Shown: positions 56,568-64,000 of the stretch, piece by piece | How positions within the stretch are numbered: the stretch's first letter is position 1 | Layout: each line of letters starts with the position of its first letter | NCBI RefSeq assembly: GCF_020831405.1 | Contig: NZ_JAJHPU010000025.1 | Location: forward strand, 62,001-126,000 | Length of the DNA: 64,000 nt | Source: Pseudomonas oryzagri | GTDB lineage: Bacteria; Pseudomonadota; Gammaproteobacteria; Pseudomonadales; Pseudomonadaceae | Direction: 5' to 3' | Program-made: the position numbers and the translations under genes | Notes under the pieces: model-generated | Seen by the model: the letters and a program-made list of their open reading frames with translations, nothing else | The model's database searches: none | Told to the model about the DNA's origin: nothing

Positions 56568-58262
56568 ATGGTAACCGGAGCCACTTCCCTTGGTCTGGTG
56601 CGCAACGAATTGTTCGCCACCATCGAACAGGCCGAGCATAGCCTGGAACAGTTCATTGCCGAACGACTCAATGTCAGCCTGTTGCAGGCGGCGGTCGAAT
56701 ACCTGCAGCAGATTCGCGGCATCCTCAAACTGATCGAACTGGCCGGCGCCGAGCTGCTCGCCCAGGAAGCCCTGCTGCTCGCCACCGATATCCCCGCTGG
56801 TGCCGGTCAGGAGCGCGATGGACAACTGGCGGCACTGGGCAAGGCGCTGTTCGTCCTGCGTCGCTACCTGGAAGGTATCGACAGCCACCGGCAAGAAATC
56901 CCCGAGCTGCTCCTGCCGGTCATCAACGAACTGCGCCAGTCGACCGGCCAGCCGAGCCTGCCGGAAAGCTATTTCTTCAGTGTTCGCCTCGACCAGCCGC
57001 GCCCGCAGCGCCGCAACGTCGAGATCCAGCCCGGAGTGGCGAACAGGGACGCTGCGCGCCTGCGCCAGATGTACCAGCTGGGCCTCACCAACGTGCTGCG
57101 CGAGCAGAACCTGGCTGCCGCGCTGAAGCTGATGTCGCGAGCCCTGGGGCGCCTGGACGATCTGCTCGGTGGTCGCGAGCGTTCGCGGATGTGCTGGATC
57201 GGCGCCGCCGCGATGGAGGCCATGGCCGAAGGGCAATTGCGTCCGACCAAGTCGCGCAAGCAGTTGTTGTCGCGTCTCGATCGCGACCTGCGTCAGCTGT
57301 TGACCAACCAGCAGTTCGAGGCGCCGCGCAGCCTGCTCAAGGAGCTGCTGTATCTGGTGGCGTTGTCCCGGACCCGCGGCGAGCGGGCTGCCGAGATGCA
57401 TCGCGTGTTCGGTCTGGCGACGCTGCCGTTCACCGATCACCTATTGGGCGAGGAATCGCAGCGGCTGTCGGGGCCGGGCGAGGACGTGATGCGCTCGCTG
57501 TCGGTGGCCATCCGCGAGGAGCTCGTCGGCGTCAAGGATATCCTCGATCTGCTCGAGCGCGGCGCAGCCACCGCCGAGGGCAAGAGCAACCTGCATGCCC
57601 AGGTCGGCAGGCTGGCCAAGACGCTCGGCATGATCGGTCTCAGCTCCGCCGCCAACACCCTGCAGGCGCAGGTGGCGCTGGTCGGTAGCTGGTGCGAGCG
57701 CAACGACAACCCGCCATCGAGCGAGCTGCTGCGCCTGGCCGATGCCCTGCTGTACGTGGAGAGCATGGTCGCCAACCTGGAGCAGACCCAGGAGCGCAAG
57801 CGCCAGTTGCGCAACGCCGAAGCGGCGGGTGCCGCGTCGACCGGCGACACCTCCTACGCCTCGCATCAGCTGGTCGAGGCGCGCATCGTGGTCATGGACG
57901 AGGCCCAAGCCGGCCTGGCGCTGGCCAAGCGCGCCATCACCGCCTACCTCGAGTCCAGCGGCGACAAGCTCAACCTGGCCAACGTGCCGACCAGCCTGCA
58001 AGCGGTGCGCGGTGGTCTGTGGTTCCTCGGTCTGGAGCGTGCGGCGGAACTGGTTGGCGCCTGTGCCGACTACATCCAGGGCAACATGATCGAGACGGCT
58101 CAGATTCCGTCCGAACAGATGCTGGAAACCCTGGCCGATGCGCTGACCAGCCTCGAGTTCTTCCTGGAGGGTGGTGCCAACCTGCGGCCCGAAGGGCAGC
58201 AGGATGTGCTCGACCTCGCCGCCGACAGCGTGCGCGCTCTGGGTATGCAGGTCGCCGCCTGA
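56568..58262 (+). CDS. fimL: Twitching-motility/cAMP signalling protein FimL
   Basis: This 564-residue cytoplasmic, mostly helical protein resembles the N-terminal part of the chemosensory kinase ChpA/PilL but lacks kinase and receiver domains. The N-terminal module ([20 protein letters not shown], about residues 9-28) and later repeats with small-residue helices look like degenerate Hpt-type four-helix bundles. No phosphorylatable HxxKG histidine motif is visible. In P. aeruginosa FimL scaffolds type IV pilus signalling and cAMP production. The ATG at 56568 has a good ribosome binding site. Its stop overlaps the nudC start (TGATG). Confidence 0.87.
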   Translation: MVTGATSLGLVRNELFATIEQAEHSLEQFIAERLNVSLLQAAVEYLQQIRGILKLIELAGAELLAQEALLLATDIPAGAGQERDGQLAALGKALFVLRRYLEGIDSHRQEIPELLLPVINELRQSTGQPSLPESYFFSVRLDQPRPQRRNVEIQPGVANRDAARLRQMYQLGLTNVLREQNLAAALKLMSRALGRLDDLLGGRERSRMCWIGAAAMEAMAEGQLRPTKSRKQLLSRLDRDLRQLLTNQQFEAPRSLLKELLYLVALSRTRGERAAEMHRVFGLATLPFTDHLLGEESQRLSGPGEDVMRSLSVAIREELVGVKDILDLLERGAATAEGKSNLHAQVGRLAKTLGMIGLSSAANTLQAQVALVGSWCERNDNPPSSELLRLADALLYVESMVANLEQTQERKRQLRNAEAAGAASTGDTSYASHQLVEARIVVMDEAQAGLALAKRAITAYLESSGDKLNLANVPTSLQAVRGGLWFLGLERAAELVGACADYIQGNMIETAQIPSEQMLETLADALTSLEFFLEGGANLRPEGQQDVLDLAADSVRALGMQVAA

Positions 58263-59101
58263 TGGTCGACAGCTCCTGGCAGCCGGCGGTCGTCGACCCC
58301 GCGCAGCCGGGAGGCTGGGCGCTGGCGCACTGCCGCCAGCGCTTCCTTTGCAACGCCAGCGGTGTCCTGTTTCCTCGTGAATGGCTGAAGGCACAGTTGC
58401 CCGGGCTGCTGGCCGAGCATGGCATCGGTTACCTGCAGGGGAAGCCGGTGTTCGTGCTGGAGCTGGCGGACATTTCCGAAACCCTTCCCCCTGGTTGCGA
58501 GTGGAAGGGCCTGCGCCAGTTCCTGCTGGAGGGAGATCTGCCGACCTTCCGCCTGCTGGGCTACGCCGCCCAGGTAGGCACCTGGGCACGCCAGCACCGT
58601 TTCTGTGGCAGTTGCGGCGGTCCGCTGCAACCGCTGGCCAGCGAGCGGGCGATGGTCTGCTCGGACTGCGAGCTGTACCAGTACCCGCGCCTGTCGCCGA
58701 GTATCATCGTCCTGATCGGTCGCGGTGAGGAGCTCCTGCTGGCGCGCTCGCCGCGCTTCGCGCCCGGCGTCTACAGCACGCTGGCCGGTTTCGTCGAACC
58801 GGGCGAGTCGATCGAGGCCTGCGTGCACCGCGAGGTGCGCGAGGAAGTGGCCGTGGAAGTCGGCAACCTGCGCTACATCGCCAGCCAGAACTGGCCGTTT
58901 CCCCATTCGCTGATGCTCGGCTTCCACGCCGACTACCTGGCCGGCGAGATAGTGCCGCAACCGGAGGAGATCGAGGACGCGCGCTGGTTCCGCCTCGACG
59001 CCCTGCCGCCGTTGCCGCCGCACGGCTCCATCGCCCGCTACCTCATCGAGCTGTACCGTGCGCGCCGCTCAGGCGCCGCCGAGCCAGTGTTGCCAGACTA
59101 G
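58262..59101 (+). CDS. nudC: NAD(+) diphosphatase NudC (RNA NAD-decapping)
   Basis: This 279-residue Nudix hydrolase splits NADH to NMNH and AMP and removes NAD caps from RNA. A zinc ribbon with Cys115, Cys118, Cys133 and Cys136 precedes the Nudix box (about residues 176-198). The box has [10 protein letters not shown] and REVREEV as expected, but the usual Gly after REVREE-x is Ala. The NudC-specific [14 protein letters not shown] segment follows. The start overlaps the fimL stop by one base. The 3' end overlaps the convergent permease gene by 33 nt. Confidence 0.93.
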   Translation: MVDSSWQPAVVDPAQPGGWALAHCRQRFLCNASGVLFPREWLKAQLPGLLAEHGIGYLQGKPVFVLELADISETLPPGCEWKGLRQFLLEGDLPTFRLLGYAAQVGTWARQHRFCGSCGGPLQPLASERAMVCSDCELYQYPRLSPSIIVLIGRGEELLLARSPRFAPGVYSTLAGFVEPGESIEACVHREVREEVAVEVGNLRYIASQNWPFPHSLMLGFHADYLAGEIVPQPEEIEDARWFRLDALPPLPPHGSIARYLIELYRARRSGAAEPVLPD

Positions 59102-59845
59102 GCGCAGGGTCAACGCCAGAACCACCAGGATGAATACCGGGCGGATCAGCCGCGAGCCGCCGCGGATCGCTGTGCGCGCGCCGAGGAAGGCGCCGAGCAT
59201 CAGGGCCAGGCCCATGCAGATGCCCAGCAGCCAGGACACCTGGCCGCCGATGGCGAACACCGTCAGGGCCATCGCGTTGCTTACGAAGTTCATGGTGCGC
59301 GCCACGCCGCTGGCGCGCAGCAGGTCGAGCGGATAGAGCAGCAGGCTGCTCACCGTCCAGAAGGCGCCGGTGCCCGGGCCGGCGATGCCGTCATAGAACC
59401 CCAGCGACAGCCCCTGTGGCCACTGCCGGCCTCTGCCAATCGGCTTGGCCTCCCCGCTGGGTGCCGGTGTGGGATTGAACAGCAGGTACAGTCCACAGGC
59501 GAGCACCACCGCTGGCAGCATGCGATTCAGCCAACTGGCCGGCAGCAGGTGGGCGCCCCAGGCGCCCAGCAGGGCGCCGATGGCGGTGGCGAGCAGCGCG
59601 CTCCGCCATTGCCGAGGGTCGAACAGCTGGCGGCGGTAGAAGGTCCAGGCGGCGGTGGCCGAGCCGAAGGTGGCGCACAGCTTGTTGGTGCCAAGGACCA
59701 GGTGGGGTGGCAGACCGGCGGTGAGCAGGGCGGGGATGGTCAGCAGACCACCGCCTCCGGCGATGGCGTCGATGAAGCCGGCGGTAAAGGCCACCACGGC
59801 CAGGATCGGCAGGAGAACGGGGTCCAGGGCAAGCTCGAAAGGCAT
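59069..59845 (-). CDS. TauE/SafE-family membrane transporter
   Basis: This 258-residue inner-membrane protein has about eight hydrophobic segments. It shows the family repeats: [22 protein letters not shown] near residues 19-40, [11 protein letters not shown] near 52-62, and the second-half counterpart [16 protein letters not shown] near 147-162. Family members export organosulfonates or related anions; the substrate here is unknown. Its stop lies inside the 3' end of nudC (convergent overlap 59069-59101). Confidence 0.88.
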   Translation of the reverse strand: MPFELALDPVLLPILAVVAFTAGFIDAIAGGGGLLTIPALLTAGLPPHLVLGTNKLCATFGSATAAWTFYRRQLFDPRQWRSALLATAIGALLGAWGAHLLPASWLNRMLPAVVLACGLYLLFNPTPAPSGEAKPIGRGRQWPQGLSLGFYDGIAGPGTGAFWTVSSLLLYPLDLLRASGVARTMNFVSNAMALTVFAIGGQVSWLLGICMGLALMLGAFLGARTAIRGGSRLIRPVFILVVLALTLRLVWQHWLGGA

Positions 59846-59946
59846 ACAAATCTTGATCTTTTAGTGGTTGTGCGGCGCACGCACTGGCCGTCATTCGCGG
59901 GCTGTCCGCATAATGCCGGCGATTTCTGCAGGAGGAAATTCCCATC

Positions 59947-60594
59947 ATGCAATACAACGGATTGACCTGGGCGATTGCCCTGCTGGCGCTGCTGGTGTTG
60001 GTGTTCGCCTGGCGGATATTGGCACGGCCCGGCTGGTTCCTTGGCTGGCTACGTGGCACTTGTGGTCTGGCTGTCGTCGGCCTGGCCGCGATCGGCGCCG
60101 TGATCGCCTACGATCTGCACAGCTATACGGAGCTGCCGGCGACCGGCCGCACCCTGGCCTCGCTCAAGTTCAGCGCGGAAGGCCACCAGCGGTATCGGGT
60201 GACCATCCAGGAGGGCGCGCGCGAGCGCAACACCATTCTCGATGGCGACCTGTGGCAGCTGGATGCACGGGTGCTCGGCTGGAACCGGCTGGCGACGCTG
60301 ATCGGTCTGCGCCCCGGCTATCGGCTGGATGCCCTGACCAGCAGCTATCGGACAGCCGAGCAGCAGGCCGTGGCGGAGTCGAGTCGTGCCGTCCTGGCGG
60401 CAAGTCCCTATGGCATCGATCTGTGGCGTTGGCTGCGCGAGACGAACAATGGTCTTTTCCTGTTCGAAGCGCGTGGCGCGCGCGTCGCCTTCCTGTCCAT
60501 GGTCGATGGCGCCGTCTTCAACGTCCAGCTGACTTCCGAAGGCCTGGTGGCCGAGGCGCAGAACCAGGCGGCGCGGGATGCGCTGGTGCGCTGA
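59947..60594 (+). CDS. Conserved hypothetical membrane protein
   Basis: This 215-residue protein has two N-terminal transmembrane helices (about residues 5-24 and 36-57). A soluble domain (about 60-215) follows, probably periplasmic, with mixed strands and no motif I recognise. A GGAGGA ribosome binding site precedes the ATG. It is a single gene, divergent from the TauE/SafE permease, and ends in a strong terminator shared with aceA. Confidence 0.75.
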   Translation: MQYNGLTWAIALLALLVLVFAWRILARPGWFLGWLRGTCGLAVVGLAAIGAVIAYDLHSYTELPATGRTLASLKFSAEGHQRYRVTIQEGARERNTILDGDLWQLDARVLGWNRLATLIGLRPGYRLDALTSSYRTAEQQAVAESSRAVLAASPYGIDLWRWLRETNNGLFLFEARGARVAFLSMVDGAVFNVQLTSEGLVAEAQNQAARDALVR

Positions 60595-60610
60595 AGGGCG
60601 TGGGCAAAAG

Positions 60611-60643
60611 AAAAACCCCGGTCTTGCGACCGGGGTTTTTTTA
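60611..60643. terminator. Bidirectional terminator between convergent genes
   Basis: A 13-bp stem (AAAAACCCCGGTC at 60611-60623, complement at 60628-60640) with a 4-nt loop carries A- and T-runs at both ends. It serves the hypothetical gene on the plus strand and aceA on the minus strand. Confidence 0.9.
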
Positions 60644-60682
60644 TTGCCGCCTCGTCCCGGGTGGGGCGAGTGAGCCGGTTCC

Positions 60683-62278
60683 TTAGTGGAACTGGTTCAT
60701 GGTGTTGTCTTTACCGCTTGCCTTCAGGGCAGCTTCACCAGCGAAGTATTCCTTGTGGTTGTCGCCGATGTCGGAGCCAGCCATGTTCTGGTGCTTGACG
60801 CAGGCGATGCCCTGACGGATTTCCTGACGCTGCACGCCCTTCACGTAGGCCAGCATGCCCTGGTCGGCGAAGTAGCCCTTGGCCAGGTTGTCGGTGGACA
60901 GCGCGGCGGTGTGGTAGGTCGGCAGGGTGATCAGGTGGTGGAAGATGCCGGCGCGGGCAGAGCCATCACGCTGGAAGGTACGGATCTTCTCGTCGGCAAT
61001 CTGAGCCAGCTCGGTCTCGTCGTATTCGACGCTCATCAGCTTGGCGCGGTCGTAGGCGGAGACGTCCTTGCCTTCGGCAACCATGGCATCGAACACCTGC
61101 TGACGGAAGTTCAGGGTCCAGTTGAACGACGGGCTGTTGTTGTACACCAGCTTGGCGTTCGGGATGACCTTGCGGACTTCGTCCATCATCTCGGCGATCT
61201 GGCCAACGTGCGGCTTCTCGGTTTCGATCCACAGCAGGTCGGCGCCGTTCTGCAGCGAGGTGATGCTGTCCAGGACGCAGCGTGCTTCGCCGGTGCCCTT
61301 GCGGAACTGGAACAGGTTGCTCGGCAGACGCTTCGGACGCAGCAGCTTGCCTTCGCGCTTGATCACGACGTCGCCGTTGCCCAGTTCGGCTTCGGAGATC
61401 TCTTCGCAATCCAGGAAGGAGTTGTACTGGTCGCCCAGGTCGCCCGGCTCGTTGGTCACGGCGATCTGCTTGGTCAGGCCGGCACCCAGGGAGTCGGTAC
61501 GGGCGACGATCACGCCGTTGTCGATGCCCAGCTCGAGGAAGGCGTAGCGAACGGCAGCGATCTTGGCGAGGAAGTCGGCGTGCGGAACGGTAACTTTACC
61601 GTCCTGGTGGCCGCACTGCTTCTCGTCGGAAACCTGGTTCTCGATCTGGATGCAGCAGGCACCGGCTTCGATCATTTTCTTGGCCAGCAGGTAGGTGGCT
61701 TCCGGGTTACCGAAGCCAGCGTCGATGTCGGCGATGATCGGGACGATGTGGGTCTCGAAGTTGTCGATCTGCGACTGGATTTCAGCGGCCTTGGCGTTGT
61801 CGCCGGCTTCGCGGGCGGCGTCCAGGGCGGTGAACAGCAGGTCCAGTTCGCGGGAATCGGCCTGGCGCAGGAAGGTGTACAGCTCTTCGATCAGCGAGGA
61901 GACGGCGGTCTTCTCGTGCATCGACTGGTCCGGCAGCGGGCCGAACTCGGAGCGCAGGGCAGCGACCATCCAGCCGGACAGGTACAGGTAGCGCTTGTTG
62001 GTGGTCTTCAGGTGCTTCTTGATCGAGATCAGCTTCTGCTGACCGATGAAGCCGTGCCAGCAACCCAGCGACTGGGTGTAGACGGACGAGTCGGCATCGT
62101 ACTCGGCCATATCCTTGCGCATGATATCGGCGGTGTACTGGGCGATTTCCAGGCCGGTCTTGAAGCGGTTCTGAGCGCGCATGCGGGCGACGGACTCAGG
62201 GTTGATAGCGCTCCAGCTGCTGCCGAATTGTTCTTTCAGGGCGGCAACGGCCTTGATGTCGTTCTGGTATGCGGACAT
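60683..62278 (-). CDS. aceA: Isocitrate lyase
   Basis: This 531-residue glyoxylate-shunt enzyme splits isocitrate into glyoxylate and succinate. The catalytic signature is KQCGH (about residues 217-221), preceded by the Mg loop DIDAGFGNPEATY and followed by GVIVARTDSLGAG. The length is that of the long Pseudomonas-type isocitrate lyase and exceeds the E. coli type by about 100 residues. The ATG at 62278 has a GAAGGATT ribosome binding site; the in-frame extension upstream is not family-like. Two TGTAGT/ACTACA inverted repeats lie upstream. Confidence 0.96.
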   Translation of the reverse strand: MSAYQNDIKAVAALKEQFGSSWSAINPESVARMRAQNRFKTGLEIAQYTADIMRKDMAEYDADSSVYTQSLGCWHGFIGQQKLISIKKHLKTTNKRYLYLSGWMVAALRSEFGPLPDQSMHEKTAVSSLIEELYTFLRQADSRELDLLFTALDAAREAGDNAKAAEIQSQIDNFETHIVPIIADIDAGFGNPEATYLLAKKMIEAGACCIQIENQVSDEKQCGHQDGKVTVPHADFLAKIAAVRYAFLELGIDNGVIVARTDSLGAGLTKQIAVTNEPGDLGDQYNSFLDCEEISEAELGNGDVVIKREGKLLRPKRLPSNLFQFRKGTGEARCVLDSITSLQNGADLLWIETEKPHVGQIAEMMDEVRKVIPNAKLVYNNSPSFNWTLNFRQQVFDAMVAEGKDVSAYDRAKLMSVEYDETELAQIADEKIRTFQRDGSARAGIFHHLITLPTYHTAALSTDNLAKGYFADQGMLAYVKGVQRQEIRQGIACVKHQNMAGSDIGDNHKEYFAGEAALKASGKDNTMNQFH

Positions 62279-62415
62279 GGTCAATCCTTCAAAGAGAGTG
62301 TTTCGTTGAGCACCGACATTCCCATTCAACACCGAAGTGCTGAAGGTATTGTTGCAAGAGCTCACCGCAGAGCGTCGTGGAGGAGACCGGTTCGGCAGGA
62401 GGCCGGAGGAGGGGA

Positions 62416-62443
62416 TGTAGTGACGACCGGTGGGGTGACTACA
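62416..62443. promoter_or_regulatory. Operator-like inverted repeat A (TGTAGT-N16-ACTACA)
   Basis: TGTAGT (62416-62421) and ACTACA (62438-62443) are exact complements 16 nt apart, about 140 nt upstream of the aceA start. The arms resemble RccR-type sites described for Pseudomonas central-carbon genes (recalled, spacing not checked). Confidence 0.5.
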
Positions 62444-62663
62444 ACAGCCGGATGGGCCGTGTCCGTCATGCCGGTTGAAACCTTGCTTCCCCGTCCCTCA
62501 GGACAACTTCGTTCCAGTCGCAACCTTGTCGCACCGCCGTGTGGGTGGTACTGACACGAATCGATTCCAGGGGTGGTCTGGAGTGCGATCCGGGGGCCGT
62601 TTCGAGCCTCTGGTCAGCGGGAGCGAGGCCATGATGCTCGGTGAAGAAGAGGGCGTCAACGAA

Positions 62664-62695
62664 TTTTGTAGTTTTTTTTTGGAGCTACTACAAAA
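62664..62695. promoter_or_regulatory. Operator-like inverted repeat B (TTTTGTAGT-N14-ACTACAAAA)
   Basis: Nine-bp arms (62664-62672 and 62687-62695) share the TGTAGT/ACTACA core with site A and enclose a T-rich spacer. It lies about 390 nt upstream of aceA and 9 nt past the stop of the next gene, so it could instead act as a 3' hairpin for that gene. Confidence 0.45.
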
Positions 62696-62703
62696 GTTCT
62701 ATG

Positions 62704-63516
62704 TCACTCGAGAAGCTCGACCTTGAGGCGTAGAGCCTGGGTCTGAGTGCTGGCGCCGGACTGGTGGGAGAGGAGGGCGGAACGGCTGTCCCGGCGGGTT
62801 TCGCTGATGCCGCCGAGCTCGATCCAGTCGCCCAGGCGGCCGCTGACCTGGGTGTCGGTGTGCTGGGTGGCGATGGCGCCGCTGCGGCCGGCGAGGCGAT
62901 CCTGCTGGCTGTAGATGTTCAGTTGGACGTGCTCGCCCTGCACGCTGGCGACCACCTGGAAACCGCGGTTGGCATCGCGGTACTCGGTGATTTCGCGCGG
63001 ATAGCCGTAGGCGTCGCGTATCCGGGTGCGGACCGGCACACTCTGGCCGACCATGATCTGCGCGGGGTAGCCCTCGGTGGTCTGCACCTGCTGCAGGGAG
63101 CCGCTGCTGCCCTGGCTGCTGCGACGGATGATGCGCAACTGGTCTTGGCCATGGCGCTCGCCGCGCCCGCCGATGACTTCGACGTTGCCGGCGTCGATGC
63201 TGCCATCGACCCGATAGCCGCTCTGGCTGGCGTCGCGGTCCTGCTGGCTGTCGACGGTGATCAACAGGCGCCGCGGGCGGGTGTCGAGCTGTTGCAGCAA
63301 GTTCTGCAGTTCGGCGAGCTTCTCCGGCTCCGCGTTGACGATCAGCTGGTTGCCGTAGGCGCTCACCCGGCCTTCCCCGCCCAGCACGGTCTGCACCGTC
63401 GGCAGCAGCTCGTCGGCCGTGCGGTAGTGCAGCGGCAGGATCTCGGTGCGTGGCGCGGCCTGCGCGACACTGGTGCAGAGCAGGGCGAGGAGCAGCGGCA
63501 GTCGGCGGCGGGTCAC
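62704..63516 (-). CDS. NolW/secretin-like periplasmic protein
   Basis: This 270-residue protein has a signal peptide (LPLLLALLCTSVAQAA, about residues 6-21). A NolW-type domain follows (TEILPLHYRTADELL to LNLLQQLDTRPRRLL, about 24-84), a fold found in secretins of type II/III systems and type IV pili. The rest (about 90-270) is Gln/Arg/Ser-rich and resembles part of a secretin core but is too short to form a complete channel. No other secretion genes are near. The start is a GTG at 63516 with AGGAGGAGG upstream, overlapping the stop of the preceding gene (GTGA). Confidence 0.78.
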   Translation of the reverse strand: MTRRRLPLLLALLCTSVAQAAPRTEILPLHYRTADELLPTVQTVLGGEGRVSAYGNQLIVNAEPEKLAELQNLLQQLDTRPRRLLITVDSQQDRDASQSGYRVDGSIDAGNVEVIGGRGERHGQDQLRIIRRSSQGSSGSLQQVQTTEGYPAQIMVGQSVPVRTRIRDAYGYPREITEYRDANRGFQVVASVQGEHVQLNIYSQQDRLAGRSGAIATQHTDTQVSGRLGDWIELGGISETRRDSRSALLSHQSGASTQTQALRLKVELLE

Positions 63517-64000
63517 AGGAGGAGGCTCCGTAGGTCGGGATCGCTCTGGCTGGTGTCCCAGGCCTGGTCGAATTGGCGCTGCAGGGCGCGCACGCGCACG
63601 GCGTTGCGATAGTGGGCCTGGCCGCTGGGCAGCGATGGGGCCGGGCGCAGCAGCAGGCCGCAATCGTCGGCGAGCAGGAAGGCGCTGTCGTCGGCCGGAT
63701 AGTCGGGGTGCAGCTTGCGGATCAGGCAGTTGCTGGTGAGCTGGCGGGCCAGGCGGAGCAGGCCGTGGCCATCGCCGACGGCGCGGCGGCTGTCGCGCAA
63801 CAGGATGCGCAGGCGATTGCGCGGATGGGCGCGCAGGAACTGGCCGCAGGCCTCGACTATGGCGCGCTGGTCGTACAACCAGGGCTCGAGATCCGGGGTG
63901 TACAGGCATAGGCTGCGGCGCGCCTGCTGGATCAGGGCCAGCGCGTGGCTGCGCAGCGGCTCCGGCCCCTGGCATTCCTCGATGTGCTCGTGCTGGCCGA
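63513..64000 (-). CDS. PLD-like/DUF7931-type protein (partial, 5' end outside the window)
   Basis: About 162 residues of the C-terminal part of a protein whose start lies beyond the window. The visible part reads SLCLYTPDLEPWLYDQ, then RNRLRILLRDSR and a later HYRNAVRVRALQRQFDQAWD, a layout resembling phospholipase-D-like folds, but the HKD catalytic motif is not evident. In pseudomonads the full-length protein may carry an N-terminal acetyltransferase-like domain (recalled, not visible here). It is translationally coupled to the NolW/secretin-like gene downstream. Confidence 0.6.
   Translation of the reverse strand, partial: GQHEHIEECQGPEPLRSHALALIQQARRSLCLYTPDLEPWLYDQRAIVEACGQFLRAHPRNRLRILLRDSRRAVGDGHGLLRLARQLTSNCLIRKLHPDYPADDSAFLLADDCGLLLRPAPSLPSGQAHYRNAVRVRALQRQFDQAWDTSQSDPDLRSLLL

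Larger units (their letters stand above)
62279..62703. promoter_or_regulatory. aceA upstream regulatory region
   Basis: This 425-nt region has no supported gene. It holds two large inverted repeats with TGTAGT/ACTACA arms (62416-62443 and 62664-62695), a purine-rich segment near 62370-62415 and a nine-T run at 62672-62680. I find no clear sigma-70 or sigma-54 promoter by eye. Its length suits a gene under several regulators. Confidence 0.6.

Noticed and set aside
60683-62278. Second 2-methylisocitrate lyase
   Set aside because: The length (531 residues) and KQCGH signature (PrpB here has KRCGH) match isocitrate lyase AceA.
62279-62703. Sigma-54 promoter for aceA
   Set aside because: I looked for the GG/GC pair with N10 spacing on the minus strand and found no good match.

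Overview
The window is a high-GC chromosomal segment from a gammaproteobacterium, almost certainly Pseudomonas in the broad sense. The main support is the block cmaX-crfX-cmpX-sigX-oprF, together with fimL, ppsR/ppsA, a two-binding-protein npp-type ABC operon and the run tig-clpP-clpX-lon-hupB-ppiD-fabI. From memory, the order follows the P. aeruginosa PA1756-PA1823 region with insertions and relocations. I see no rRNA, phage, insertion sequence or CRISPR array. Most of the segment is dense, well-preserved core genome.

Layout. 1-1.6 kb: cysH and thrH, divergent. 1.8-7.3 kb: a three-gene minus-strand SMC/condensin operon (SMC ATPase, MksE-like, MksF-like) with overlapping genes and no adjacent MksG/JetD nuclease, placed between thrH and pabB. 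7.4-12 kb: pabB, then a three-gene envelope or peptide-modification operon (retropepsin-like protease, inactive transglutaminase with membrane helices, RimK-like ATP-grasp ligase). 12.2-20.7 kb: a 2-methylcitrate (propionate) operon of a GntR regulator, prpB, prpC, acnD, prpF and prpD, with a perfect 16-bp operator palindrome. 20.7-26.6 kb: a LysE exporter, ppsR/ppsA (PEP synthase and its regulator), an alpha/beta hydrolase and rraA. 26.7-30.6 kb: the envelope-stress module cmaX-crfX-cmpX-sigX-oprF. 30.7-32.2 kb: folD and tRNA-Arg, tRNA-His and tRNA-Leu. 32.3-41.9 kb: protein quality control (tig, clpP, clpX, lon), the HU-beta gene hupB, the periplasmic chaperone ppiD, and fabI. A 16-copy GGGAGCA heptamer array lies between ppiD and fabI. 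41.9-49.3 kb: an npp/yej-type peptide ABC importer. 49.4-59.8 kb: mltD, gloB, a methyltransferase-like gene, rnhA, dnaQ, ldcA, fimL, nudC and a TauE/SafE permease. 59.9-64 kb: a hypothetical membrane protein, aceA with two operator-like inverted repeats upstream, a NolW/secretin-like protein and a partial PLD-like gene.

Central carbon metabolism links several parts. The prp operon converts propionyl-CoA and oxaloacetate to pyruvate and succinate. AceA opens the glyoxylate shunt, and PpsA with PpsR controls entry to gluconeogenesis. Together they suit growth on fatty acids, propionate and organic acids. The items most worth a second look are the nuclease-less SMC operon, the retropepsin/transglutaminase/ATP-grasp operon, the heptamer array, and the operator architectures at the prp operon and aceA.
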